A model generated the notes under the pieces. That model saw nothing but the letters and a program-made list of their open reading frames with translations. It made no database searches and had not been told where the DNA came from. A DNA stretch of 64,000 bases from Rhynchopus sp. YZ270_cl-10. Taxonomy: Eukaryota > Euglenozoa > Diplonemea > Diplonemida > Diplonemidae. Shown here piece after piece: positions 43,224 through 53,140 of the stretch (its first letter is position 1; each line of letters begins with the position of its first letter). The stretch lies in assembly GCA_964035575.1 (NCBI GenBank), contig OZ037898.1, forward strand, positions 310,001-374,000. Direction: 5' to 3'. Both the position numbers and the translations under genes were made by a program.

Positions 43224-43468
43224 AGGGGGCAGGGGGCAGGGGGCAGGGGGCAGGGGGCAGGGGGCAGGGGGCAGGGGGCAGGGGGCAGGGGGCAGGGGGC
43301 AGGGGGCAGGGGGCAGGGGGCAGGGGGCAGGGGGCAGGGGGCAGGGGGCAGGGGGCAGGGGGCAGGGGGCAGGGGGCAGGGGGCAGGGGGCAGGGGGCAG
43401 GGGGCAGGGGGCAGGGGGCAGGGGGCAGGGGGCAGGGGGCAGGGGGCAGGGGGCAGGGGGCAGGGGGC
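43224..43468 (+). repeat. (AGGGGGC)35 heptamer array upstream of the SAM-domain gene
   Basis: Exactly 35 uninterrupted copies of a 7-bp unit, 245 bp in all, ending 55 bp from the ATG of the minus-strand gene. Runs of five G every 7 bp on the plus strand could form G-quadruplexes. The array lies in the 5' leader, an intron or the promoter of the SAM gene. The PCPLPPA and GRGQGAG ORFs read from it are artefacts. Confidence 0.97.
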
Positions 43469-43576
43469 AGCAGTACAGAATATGACACACCTAGATCCTG
43501 AGTCCCATATGAATCTCTTTGCCAAAGTGTCAAGTAGTCGAGTAAGTATAATTAAATGCGATCTACACAACTTACC

Positions 43577-44412
43577 CAGGGATTACGCAGCTCCCCCAAA
43601 AATAAAAAAAGTACGTATGGATTTTCAACACGTACAATTCTAAGCAAAAACAATTAAAAACCGCGCGTGCTTCGCACGCGCTCTCCCTGGCAAAGTTGGT
43701 TGAGAAGGGCTGTGAAAGTTCGAAGAACTGGAGAAATCATCAGTCATGACACCCAAATGTTCCTGGCGAAGCCACTGTACGCAACATTTCTTTAAAATCT
43801 TGGCATAAAATGGCACTTTCGTTGGTAACTACCATGGTCCAGTTCCGTAAATTTTACTTCCATATTTTGCTAAAACAAAAGCTTCTGGCGAAGCCACGGT
43901 AAAGGGGTGGTGGACCTATTATCCGGGTAGACCTATTATCCCTAGGATAATAGGTCCCCCTGTTTTGGAGTTAAATTTTAACTTTTTAACTTTTGGGATG
44001 GTAAAAAAAAATTTATTAAAAATTTTCCCTTCGGGAGGGCTTTTGGCGGCTTTGCCCCCAAAAGCTCGCACCATCGTCCTCGGTCTCGTCGTCTTCAATC
44101 ATCATCACAGCATCCCGGAGAGCTTCCAGAGGTTCCGCAACACGCTAGCTAGCGCCGCAGGCGCACGGTACGTTACTTTTTTCTTTCGCTATGCTGCATT
44201 CCCCCATTCCGGTAAAATAGAAGAAAATTGTCTACGAGTAGAATTCTGTGGGGGGTAGGTGAGAGGCGGGTCGGAGCCCCCGCCCTCACCTACCACCCCA
44301 GCCCCAATCCAAAACCCAAATTACCTCCATATGGACACGTATGCATTCCACCTTTTCAAAAACAATTCACGTATGGATTTCCAAACGTTCCTCACGAGGA
44401 ACGTAATCTCTG
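43577..44412. mobile_element. Diverged hAT-like element, inverse relative of 11718-12372
   Basis: Ends CAGGGATTACGCAGC and, as inverse of the right, CAGAGATTACGTTCC. The stretch 43608-43902 matches the inverse of about 12066-12345, and 44155-44410 the inverse of about 11720-12000. The flanking octamers do not match. A second inverted pair, GGTGGACCTATTATCC at 43899-43924 and its inverse at 44540-44565, overlaps its right end, so this copy was rearranged by another element. Confidence 0.7.
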
Positions 44413-44565
44413 GTTTACAGGATTGTGCATGTTTAAGGGTAAAAAGGGGGGAAAGAGTGACCGGGATAGCAGCGGGATAATAACAATATTTAATCGACTT
44501 AAAATTTGGTCTGAAAACGAAAATCTGAAATTTTAGGGTGGATAATAGGTCCACCGTCCCTTTAC
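43899..44565. mobile_element. Inverted-repeat structure, GGTGGACCTATTATCC ends
   Basis: GTAAAGGGGTGGTGGACC plus TATTATCC at the left and the inverse at the right, 25 of about 27 bp alike. An inner palindrome CCTATTATCCCTAGGATAAT lies near the left end. Overlaps the preceding element. Non-coding. Confidence 0.6.
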
Positions 44566-44689
44566 AAGGCTCTGATGAGGCCCAGGCCTCCCGGCCGGGA
44601 GGCCCGGCCTCCCAAAAAAAAAATTTTTTTTTCGACATCACAAAATTTTTCACCAAAAAAAAAAAAAAAATTTTTTTTTGCACGGTGGA

Positions 44690-47330
44690 GTCTACCCGGG
44701 GGGGAGTTACTCTTTTGGGGTGTCGGATTAGGGGGACTCCATAGTCCACCTAGGGGGACTATAGTCCCCCTAGGTGGACTCTTTTGGTGGGTTCTTGTGG
44801 GTTGTGGGGGCTGGTGCTGACAGGTATGTACACACCAGGGGGGTGGTGAGGGTCCCAGATGGGGCCCAGGGAGGTAAAAGGTCATGTTGTGCATATCATT
44901 GCACAGTTTATACAGTGCAAACTGTTGTTTGCCATTAGATGCGATACAAAGACAGAGTCTTGTTGCTTATTTCCTTTCAGTCCTCAGTTCACTATGTATT
45001 TTATTATTTTTGCTACCTATTTACCGCGTATTACGTACGTACCTAAGATGTATGTCTCTAGCATTTCATGAACTATGAAAATGCCTGGTTTAGTTTGTTA
45101 AACACAGCATGCCCAAGCGAGCCGGGCAGTCCTACAAACTTCTCGTAGTCGTTGGTGGTACGCTGTGGTCTGCGGTGCCTCCCACAACACGTCCTGACCG
45201 GGCGACATGTAGTCGCACCGGTGATCACCTTTGCTGCCTTCCGGTGGAGCACGAGGGTGGCTCGTCCTAAGCTGAGTGGAGGTTGTTCACTGAAGAGTCT
45301 GGCTGGCTCATCAGTTGGTGCATGCGTCGCCTCACCAGTTTCTCCATCACCTTCGACACACTGCCGGTAAGGGAGATCGGGCGGTACGACGAGGGTCAGT
45401 CATGTCTTTCCCTTTTTTGTGCAGTGGCATAGCGTCGTGTAGTGCAGTGTGCCCAGGATCGGTGGTGCGCGTTCACGTCCCCGCAACCACCACCTTCCCT
45501 TGTGTGGGCACTTCTGAAACGTTGCCGTCGGCACGTAGTGTGTCATTTTTGTGCAGGCCTGCCGCACTTGGCCTGTGCATATTGCAGAATCGCACACCTT
45601 CCACTTCGAAGGCGAGTCTCTCCGTCACGCTGCTCTCTGGAGAAGTGAAGATGTGTTTGTATGTGCGTGTGGTGCGGACGTAGATGCCGCCTCCCGATGC
45701 CGTCGCCCCCTTCGCACGCTTTTGGATACGCATGCGTTTGTATCATACATAATGTATACGTCGAAGTCAATGTCGCCTGTCTGGCTCGCTTTGAGTTCCT
45801 TAAGGCAGACAACGTCGTACTCTTTTTGGGCGAGCAGTAGAGTAACACACTCTTCGTGCGAGAGAGAGCAGAGCAACGTCAGGTCTTCGTCATACACAGA
45901 GACGCCGTCTTTGCCATACGAGACAACAACACTGCCACAGGAGAACAAGGTCCACGAAGCGCAGTCGACTTTGCGGACCACCTCCCCACCCGGAAGTGCA
46001 ACCTTGAGAAGGCAATCCCCACAAGGCAGGTAGCAGCGTGTCTTGCACTGAGAGATGGCAGGCGCACCGTACACATAATTGTCCGCATCAATCAAATGAG
46101 AAGACAGTCTCGTAGGTTTCTGTGTCGAAGCCGCCAACATGCCACGCCTGCTACTATAGACGCAAAGCGTCCCACAACGCGACAGTGACCCGTTGTCTCC
46201 CGTATGCGTTACACTGTACTGAGCAGGACACTTGATGTCGGCAAAGCGGCGGGCAAGCACAACCTGCACCCCTGCATCAAACGCAGTGTCCTGCAGACGG
46301 CACGTCAGCTTCTGCTCGTGTCGTTTGTGTCAATCCGTTGATGTTGTCGGAGAGACACTTGAGGGGTTTGGGTCCGGGGTTAGGGAGCGTGGAGTGTATC
46401 CCAGTTGTGGAGGTGGCAGAGACCTCTTGAGAAGGGGTCTTTGCTGTCATCGCAGTGTCTTGGTTGGTGGTGACGGTGAGCTGTGCCGTCACGCTATAGC
46501 TGCTGCTTCAGTTCCACCAGCTGTCGCAGAAGGTCGAGGTTCTGCCTCTGCAGCTCCCCTCGACTCCTCTCCCTCGGCTGCAGTGGTCGTGTTGCTGCTA
46601 TTTTGTTTGTGCAATGAACGAAGCAACTTTACTTACCTATCGATCCTACTATTTCTTTTGCCCCCTTTTTTTCGGCTTGCATTGCCGTTTCGCCTCAGGC
46701 TTGGCGCTGTCGGGTGTGGCCGGGCCCGCCCTCTTCCTGCTTCTGAATCGGTGACCAGGCTGGGCCTGGCAAGCCATCACCGGCTTCCCTTGATGACACA
46801 TGCGTCTTTGGGGACGGGTGTCATGATGTTAACTTAACGCACCAGGTCTTCCCAGTGCTCGGCACGGTCTGCGTTGCGCACGCGAGGCCGCTGTTGTTGA
46901 GTGCGGCGACAAAGTCCGCGGTTGGGTGGTCTTTGGGCCCGCATGAGGAGCGACTTCTGGCGGCGCATGCGCTGCGTTCCTGTACGGGACGTACGACAAG
47001 CCCAAAATATTTGGGTGAGGCGATCATCACCCTCCCGTGATGCAGCAATGCTGCTTCACGAGCCTTGAGGCTGTGCTCCGGCTCAGCCACACCACCCTCT
47101 CGCGTGAGGCTGCCTGCGGCCTCATCCTCAGCACGCCGTCGAAGCCCGATACGCGACGGAGGTCGGTGTCGGGGTGCACCTCCACGAGCAGTCGCATCAG
47201 CAGGCGGGTGTTCTTGCAATCGCGTGCTGCAGTCACGGAGGTATCCACGATGTGCTTTCGCAAGCCATTTGCGTGCGGTCTTCTCGGGGGTCTTCTGCCA
47301 GGTGGGGGTCGCTAGCGTCCTTTAACACCG
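44690..47330 (-). mobile_element. Decayed LINE copy (endonuclease and RT remnants)
   Basis: Read on the minus strand, in order: an ORF1-like stretch (46821-47263; FGLVVRPVQERSACAARS), LSDNINGL near 46340 (start of an APE-type endonuclease), YDVVCLKELKAS near 45790, GGGIYVRTTRTYKHIFTSP with FCNMHRPSA and GKVVVAGT (45475-45690), and RPISLTGSVSKVMEKLVRRR (45300-45375, start of RT). The frame changes at least three times between these pieces and most of the RT is missing, so it is non-functional. 44690-44995 is a minus-strand copy of the tail repeat seen at 19213-19665, as expected for its 3' end. About 480 bp between the first two endonuclease pieces read as a beta-propeller-like segment. Confidence 0.65.
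45625..46269 (-). pseudogene. Open frame within the decayed LINE, partly propeller-like
   Basis: A 214-codon frame. Its first two-thirds have short repeated beta-strand patterns (NYVYGAPAISQCKTRCYL, LLKVALPGGEVVRKVDC, GSVVVSYGKDGVSVYDEDL) like propeller blades. The last third (EECVTLLLAQKEYDVVCLKE) fits a LINE endonuclease. No ATG start is supported; the first codon is GTG. It may be unrelated sequence inserted in the LINE, or misread endonuclease. Confidence 0.35.
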
Positions 47331-47554
47331 CTCGCATCATCTGTGGTGTAGCCACCCAGGTGCATCGACCTGAGTATGTTGGAGTGGAGTGCGGAGAGCG
47401 ACTGTATATATGGCGATGTAGGTGCCTGCCTGGCGCACATGATGAAGGTGCTGGTGGGGGGAGGCCCAGGAGGGGCTGCTGCCGTAGAGCAGTGCTACCA
47501 ACGCGACAAGAGATTCTAGTCGCGCGACAAAGTGCCACTTGTCGCGCTGTCGCG

Positions 47555-47645
47555 CCCAAAAAAAATTTTTTTTTTCGACATCACAAAAATTTTCACCAAA
47601 AAAAAAAAAAATTTTTTTTTTTGGGTGTGGGCGATTTTGGAAAAA
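47555..47645 (+). repeat. A/T hinge repeat (AAATTT-CGACATCAC family)
   Basis: A-run/T-run, then CGACATCACAAAAATTTTCA, then a second A-run/T-run. Copies at about 44613-44690 and 55998-56090 share the same central block. Shorter A-run/T-run hinges occur at 56220, 56397, 63067 and 63237. Found only in the distal third of the window. Confidence 0.65.
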
Positions 47646-47935
47646 AAAATCCAAAAAAAAAAATCCAGAAAAAACCATCGCAGACGGTACAGTAGCGACG
47701 TAAGCAAAAGCCATCATTTTTTGACCAAAATTTTGCTAAGTACCCGGAAAAAACGCGATTTTTCCTAACAAAAAAAAAAAAAAAAGTGTCTCAAAATGGA
47801 AAAAAAAATTTTTCGATTTTTGCGACAACTCATTTTGTCGCGCTGTCGCGGGTGGTTTGTCGCGAGTCGCGCGCGACTTGTCGCGTTGGTAGCACTGCGT
47901 AGAGGGACTCCATCATCACGACAGCGACCGAGGGT

Positions 47936-48190
47936 CCATCCCTGGAGTTGGGGTGGGTCTGGATGGTTGTAGGCCGTCGCCTTATCCAGTATGGCGACGG
48001 CTCCTTCTCTCGGCACGTCTCCCGTGCGCAGCTGCTCATAGCTTTTCATTTCAAACATGCAAACCACATCAGGCGTTAACAACTGAGGACTGAAAGGAAA
48101 TAAGCAACAAGACTCTGTCATTGTATCGCATCTAATGGCAAACAACAGTTTGCACTGTATAAACTGTGCAATGATATGCACAACATGACC
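47936..48190 (+). repeat. LINE-associated tail repeat, copy 3 (cut by a MITE)
   Basis: Nearly identical to 19213-19490 until the MITE that begins at 48191. Confidence 0.7.
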
Positions 48191-48578
48191 TTTTATGCAC
48201 CTCGGAAGACTTTATTGGACGGCCTGGGCACTTGTATGGACAGCATTTATTGGCCTCAAACTCCATTTATTGGACAGCAACTCCATTTATTGGCCTAGGC
48301 CAATAAATGGAGTTGCTGTCCAATAAATGAACTTTTTTTATTGGACAGCAACTTTTTTTATTGGACAGCAACTTTTTTTATTGGACAGCAACTCCATTTA
48401 TTGGCCTAGGCCAATAAATAGAGTTTTCATGGTACAAGGTGACCTCCGTACTAACTAAACTCTCGAATTTTTTTTTTCGCCTATAGGGCTTATTTTGACG
48501 ATTTGAGGCCATTAAAGCCAAAATTGAGCACTTTTGAGCATCTGTGGTTATCTAAAAAGTCTTCCTCGGTGCATAAAA
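48191..48578. mobile_element. MITE with internal palindromes, copy 1
   Basis: Ends TTTTATGCACCTCGGAAGAC and, as inverse of the right, TTTTATGCACCGAGGAAGAC. The middle consists of repeated TTATTGGACAGCAAC and TTATTGGCCTAGGCCAATAA palindromes. A second copy at 52077-52440 has the same first 50 bp and last 110 bp but the middle reads TTATGGGCCTAGGCCCATAA. No convincing target duplication. Confidence 0.8.
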
Positions 48579-48644
48579 CTAGTTCCTTAACACTCGGTGT
48601 TAAGGTCTTTAAGGTTGCTTCAACACCACACACCCACCCACCCT

Positions 48645-51101
48645 CAAGGTTGGCAGGTATATAATACACGGTGTATTTAATACTTGTATTTTATTGTATT
48701 TTATTGTATTTTATTCGGGGGGAAATTGAATTAAATACAATTAAATACACCACCCCCTGTTAGGGTTCATAAATGAACAAGATAAAACAAAAAGCTTGCG
48801 TTTCTTTTTACGAACAGATTTTATGCTTCGCCCCGTACCCAAACGTAAACACCACTTTCAATCAGAAAAAATATTTTCCTCTCCTTTTTCTTCCACAATG
48901 GCAGGACGTCCTGAGTGCTGGTCAAAGAAGCACTTCGTGGAGAAGAAGGAGGGCGGTGTTTCGCACTATACGTGCAAACATTGCCAAATGGCGGTGGGGA
49001 AGGTGACAGGCACCAGGCTGAGGGGACACCTCGAGAAGTGCGAGAAGGCACCAGAGGACGTGAAGGAACGGGCGGGTTTGAAGAAGGAGCCAGAGAAGAA
49101 ACGCAAAGCGGATGACAAACCCGCATCAGAACAGCCCCCCGCAAAGAGGCCCAGGACTTCCATCAAGTCACAACTGGGTGCAGTGCCCAAACCGAGTGTG
49201 GACGAGTGCAAAAAAATAAGGGCAGCTTGGGCGAGGTTTTTTTATTGCTCGGCTACACCATTCACACACAGTGAGCACCCCCTGTTCCAGGAGGCCCTTG
49301 AAATAACCCGCCCTGGCTTGGAGTGGAAGCAGCTTTCCTTTAACCGCAAAACTGTGGCAGGTCCTCTTCTCGACAACGAGTACACCGCCATCACCGACCC
49401 GCAGCTGAAAGCCCTCAGCAAAGCAGACGAGCTCGTCATCTTGTGTGACGCCTGGGAAGACGACAGGAAGGAGAAGCTGTTCACCATCTTGCTGTTTCAC
49501 AACAGTAAGGCCACTCTGTTCAAGAGTGGGGTGCTAAAGGAAAAGGTGCACAACGCAGAGGAGCTGAAGAACCACCTACTCGACTTGCCCGCTGATATAT
49601 TGGACAAAATCGTTTGTATCCTCGCAGACGGTGACTCAACAGCACAGTGTTCAGCCCGACTCTTCGCGGAGGAGGCAGAGAAGGCGGGGAGGAGGCACTG
49701 CGAGTACGGTGTTTGTGGGGCGCACTCCCTCTCACGAGGAACAAACGACGTGGTCGGCATGCACCGCGTTGCAGGAAAGGACTCCCCGTATGAGTTCAAT
49801 TACCTGCACAAAGCGGTGGCAACGATTGCGGCATCCCTGCGCAACGTTGAGGGTTTGCGGCTGAAGTGGGAGGAAAAGGTGAAGGCGACTACAGGCAAGC
49901 AGGCCCGCCTGGTGGTGATCCCGGCGACAACAAGATGGACTACGATTGTGGCGACTTGGTCTGAACTGCAGATGAACAAAGAGGCGCTTGTCCTGCTGAG
50001 AGAAGACGCAAGCTTCGTCGCACAACTCCCCCACATCAAGGAGCTTCTCAGTAACTGGGATACCTTCTTGATGGTGAAGGAAGTGCTGGACTCCCTGGCA
50101 CTTGGGGTGGAGTTGCTGCAGTCGAACGCCTCCCGCATCTCCTTTGTGATCCCAGTGTTCACAAAGGTCGTGGAGGTGGCCGGCCAGGTGCATGCAAAGA
50201 TGAAGGGGGAGGAGAAGAAAAAAATGAAGGCCGTGGTCGAGCGTTTGCAGCGGCGCTTGGACGGGTACGCAGAGAAACCCTGGATCGTGGCTTCAACGGT
50301 GTTGCATCCTTTTTTCCTTTCAGAAATGTCAGAAGCTGAGAAGACGGCTTTGCCACGTGCTTTCGGGATGCTGGATGGTTTTAAGATTACTACTCCATTA
50401 CGCAAAACTTGCGCTGCGTACTTGAAAAAGATCGGGGGTGCTGCAGTTTCAGGGGAGCTGCTTTCCTACGTCACACGCATAGGTATGGCAGCTGCGCTAC
50501 CGCAGATCACACAACACACAACAACAGGCTTGTACGAGAAGGATGAAGACGAGGATGTGTGGGAGCAGTCGCGAGTGATGCCTGTTGAGAAATGGTGGGA
50601 AATGTGGGGTCTGCTCTACCCTGAATCGAAGTTAGCAGCGTTTGCGAAGAGACTGACAGGTGTACCCGCGAGCACAGCAGAGTCCGAACGCGTGTTTAGC
50701 CAGATGGGCTGGCAAAGCGAAAAACGGCGGAACCGCCTTCTCGGTGAGCGTGTACACAAGCTCACCGCCGTGTATAGGTTTTACAAGGAACAGGAGGGGG
50801 GAGGCGGGGGTGGGGGCGACTGGTGGTCCGGCCTTGACGAACTCGTCAAAGACATAGAAGAGGCCCAAAAAGCTGCCGAAAAGAAAAAGAAAACTGAGGA
50901 GAGAAAAAAAGAGGCCATAAACGTGGATGAGAACGACACTGGAGCTGCACAGCCAGACAGTGCAGCCTAACCCTAGGGTTGTATTTTATGTGTATTTTAT
51001 GTGTATTTTATGTGTATTTTATGTGTATTTAATTGTATTTAATTGTATTTTATTGTATTTTATGTACTAAATTATTGACCCCCTGTTCTAAACCAACCTT
51101 G
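48645..51101 (+). mobile_element. Complete hAT transposon (2.46 kb)
   Basis: Ends CAAGGTTGG and inverse CCAACCTTG, flanked by an exact 8-bp duplication CCCACCCT (48637-48644 and 51102-51109). Subterminal zones hold TGTATTTTATTG-type repeats on both sides. It carries one intact transposase gene and inserted into the subtelomere-like unit, which continues on both sides. Looks whole and potentially autonomous. Confidence 0.95.
48898..50970 (+). CDS. hAT family transposase, intact
   Basis: A 690-residue transposase that cuts and pastes the element between its CAAGGTTGG ends. A BED-type zinc finger lies at about 8-50 (W8, CKHC, HLEKC), followed by a basic linker (PEKKRKADDKP). The RNase-H-like core has acidic candidates in LVILCDAWEDDRK and CILADGDSTAQ, the insertion domain, and the final Glu in PASTAESERVFSQMGW. 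The dimerisation region follows (RRNRLLGERVHKLTAVYRF). The C-terminus has a Gly run and a KKKKTEERKK tail. The ATG at 48898 (MAGRPECW) is preferred: the frame is open further upstream, but that part has no family content. No stop or frameshift in the frame. Confidence 0.93.
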   Translation: MAGRPECWSKKHFVEKKEGGVSHYTCKHCQMAVGKVTGTRLRGHLEKCEKAPEDVKERAGLKKEPEKKRKADDKPASEQPPAKRPRTSIKSQLGAVPKPSVDECKKIRAAWARFFYCSATPFTHSEHPLFQEALEITRPGLEWKQLSFNRKTVAGPLLDNEYTAITDPQLKALSKADELVILCDAWEDDRKEKLFTILLFHNSKATLFKSGVLKEKVHNAEELKNHLLDLPADILDKIVCILADGDSTAQCSARLFAEEAEKAGRRHCEYGVCGAHSLSRGTNDVVGMHRVAGKDSPYEFNYLHKAVATIAASLRNVEGLRLKWEEKVKATTGKQARLVVIPATTRWTTIVATWSELQMNKEALVLLREDASFVAQLPHIKELLSNWDTFLMVKEVLDSLALGVELLQSNASRISFVIPVFTKVVEVAGQVHAKMKGEEKKKMKAVVERLQRRLDGYAEKPWIVASTVLHPFFLSEMSEAEKTALPRAFGMLDGFKITTPLRKTCAAYLKKIGGAAVSGELLSYVTRIGMAAALPQITQHTTTGLYEKDEDEDVWEQSRVMPVEKWWEMWGLLYPESKLAAFAKRLTGVPASTAESERVFSQMGWQSEKRRNRLLGERVHKLTAVYRFYKEQEGGGGGGGDWWSGLDELVKDIEEAQKAAEKKKKTEERKKEAINVDENDTGAAQPDSAA

Positions 51102-51109
51102 CCCACCCT

Positions 51110-51940
51110 CCCCACCCCCCTTTAAGGCACCCCCCCCCCAGGGTGGGTTTCGGCCATTTTTTTTCAGGTCCCTAAACGTCCAAAGAGGTCAAAAAAGTGG
51201 ATTCTTGGGAAGATAGGCGGTTTTTTTTAGGGTTTGCAAATGAGAAAGACCTACAAACCCTGACAGACCCTGAAACCAGGGTGTCGCGAGTACCCCTTTT
51301 TTACACGTGTTTCTTAAGGGTTCTACAGGGTTCTACAGGCAAAACAGGCGTTTTGGCCGAAAACCCGGTTTTTCAGGCAGGTAACCGGGTTTGCAGCGTG
51401 TGAAACGTGCCAGAGCGGTGTGAGAACCATGCGTGGGGGTTTGTAACCACTCGTTGTGTTGGTTGCGTTGCCTTCGTTGCGTACACATCGCTACGTGCAC
51501 ACCGGTTACGTTGTGTTGCATGCGTTGCGTTCGTTGTGTAGAGATCGTAACGTACAGAGTGCAACGTACGGAGCGGTTGCGTTGCGTTGGTTGTGTTTGG
51601 TTGGTTACGTTCGTTGCGTTCCGATCGCTACGTACACATCGGTTGCGTTGCGTTGCATGCGTTGCGTTCGTTGCATACAGATCGCTACGTACACATCGGT
51701 TACGGTGCGTTGTACGCGTTGCGTTCGTTATGTTGAGATCGATATATACAGATCGCAACGTACACATAGGTTGCGTTGCTTGCGTTGCATCCGTTACGTT
51801 GCGTTGGGTGTGTTCGGTTGGTTACGTTCGTTGCGTTGGTTGCATACGGATCGTAACGTATAGAGCGGATCCGTTTCGTTGTGTTCGGTTGCGTTTATCA
51901 ACCACACCAGCCAGGAGTGTTAAGGATTGCCAAAAAAAAC
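51110..51940. repeat. Subtelomere-like unit, copy in + orientation (interrupted by the hAT)
   Basis: The unit begins at about 48583 with CCTTAACACTCGGTGTTAAG, is split by the hAT transposon, and continues here: GTGGGTTTCGGCC, CCCTGACAGACCCTGAAACC, AAAACAGGCGTTTTGGCCG, a degenerate GCGTT satellite (51455-51890), then CACACCAGCCAGGAGTGTTA and AGGATTGCCAAAAAAAACTA. Reverse-oriented copies: 61640-62163 (partial), 62164-62975, 63433-64000 (cut by the window end) and 54951-55390 (satellite end only). Confidence 0.8.
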
Positions 51941-51947
51941 TAAATTT

Positions 51948-52066
51948 TGCATGGCCCCGAGGCCTCGTAAGGGCCCCTCGGCCCAGAAAAAAGTGCCTCG
52001 GCCCTAACGGGCCTCGGCACTTTTTTCTGGGCCTCGGGGCCCTTACTCGGCCTCGGGGCCATGCAA
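51948..52066. repeat. Foldback element, GC-rich 119 bp
   Basis: Near-perfect hairpin: TTGCATGGCCCCGAGGCC at the left and its inverse at the right, inner arms GGCCCAGAAAAAAGTGCC and inverse, 20-nt loop. A fragment of its left arm recurs at 52446-52468. Confidence 0.85.
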
Positions 52067-52076
52067 TAAATACCCA

Positions 52077-52440
52077 TTATGCACCTCGGAAGACTTTATT
52101 GGACGGCCTGGGCACTTGTATGGACAGCATTTATGGGCCTCAAACTCTTTTTATGGGCCTCAAACTCCATTTATGGGCCTAGGCCCATAAATGGAGTTTG
52201 AGGCCCATAAATGGACTTTTTTTATGGGCCTCAAACTCTTTTTATGGGCCTCAAACTCCATTTATGGGCCTAGGCCCATAAATGGAGTTTGAGGCCCATA
52301 AAAAGAGTTTTTTTGGTACAAGGTGACCTCCGTACTAACTGAACTCTCGAATTTTTTTTTTCGCCTATAGGGCTTATTTTGACGATTTGAGGCCATTAAA
52401 GCCAAAATTGAGTAAAAAAAAGTCTTCCTCGGTGCATAAA
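52077..52440. mobile_element. MITE with internal palindromes, copy 2
   Basis: Same terminal sequences as 48191-48578. The central repeat is a TTATGGGCCTCAAACTC / GGCCTAGGCC variant. The shared right third includes GGTGACCTCCGTACTAACT and CGCCTATAGGGCTTATTTTG. Confidence 0.8.
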
Positions 52441-52447
52441 ACTAGTT

Positions 52448-53140
52448 TTGCATGGCCCCGAGGCCTCGTCGGGCTTTAAAAAATATTTTTTTTGGGGTCC
52501 TTCTACTCACTCTGAGTGGGTGTGTGATGGATATTCGGGACTATGTGGGGTCCGGGAGGGGTATTTTGGGGGTTTCAGGCAAAAAAACGAAAAAAATATG
52601 ACCGTAACAGGGGGTGTGCAAAGTGTCTTGGGGATGTCTTGGGGACGTCTTGGGCATTTTTTTGACCTAAAAACACCAAAAAAACACTTCCAAAAGTGTC
52701 AAATATGTCCAAAACAGGTTGGAATGGACTCACAGGCCACTTTTGGGGTATATTTGTGCCAAAGGAGGCTTTGTGATGTCAAAAAATATCCCGGTTTTTG
52801 ATTTTTTTCTCGAAAAATCGCTATTTTGCCCAAAGTGGCCAAAACGTGAAAAAAGCCGTTTTTTCACTATTTTTTTCCATTTTTTTGTATTCTGGGGTGG
52901 CTTCTGGGTCGTTTTTCGACCCACAGGCCCCCTGTGACCCACTCTGAGGGTGTTTTTCACCCGCAGTTGCCTTGGAGATGGCCAGATAATGCCAAATGAA
53001 TTTTCCGTGCGTTAGGTCCCAGCCAAAATGGCTGGAGTCGTATCCCCTAGGGGGGGGGGGGGGGGGGGGGGGGGGTAACCCGGGGCGGGGGTGGGGGGGA
53101 AGCAACGTTAAAAACCTAAACACAAGTGTTTAGGAACTTT
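52448..53140. other. Non-genic; relative of the 27.8-kb spacer, then a G-run
   Basis: 52680-52800 resembles the inverse of 27837-27930. 53047-53076 is a run of about 30 G. Then GAAGCAACGTTAAAAACCTA and the palindrome AAACACAAGTGTTT lead into the satellite. Confidence 0.5.

Noticed and set aside
43020-43643. GRGQGAG / PCPLPPA repeat ORFs on both strands
   Set aside because: Produced by the heptamer array, whose 7-bp unit has no stop codon in these frames.
51455-51890. Telomere repeat
   Set aside because: AACGC words are degenerate and interspersed, unlike a uniform telomeric array; described as subtelomere-like only.
51433-52182. ORFs with VRCVACVAF-type repeats, also at 55061-55636, 62274-62593 and 63461-63989
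   Set aside because: They arise from the degenerate AACGC/GCGTT satellite in several frames; no independent protein signal.
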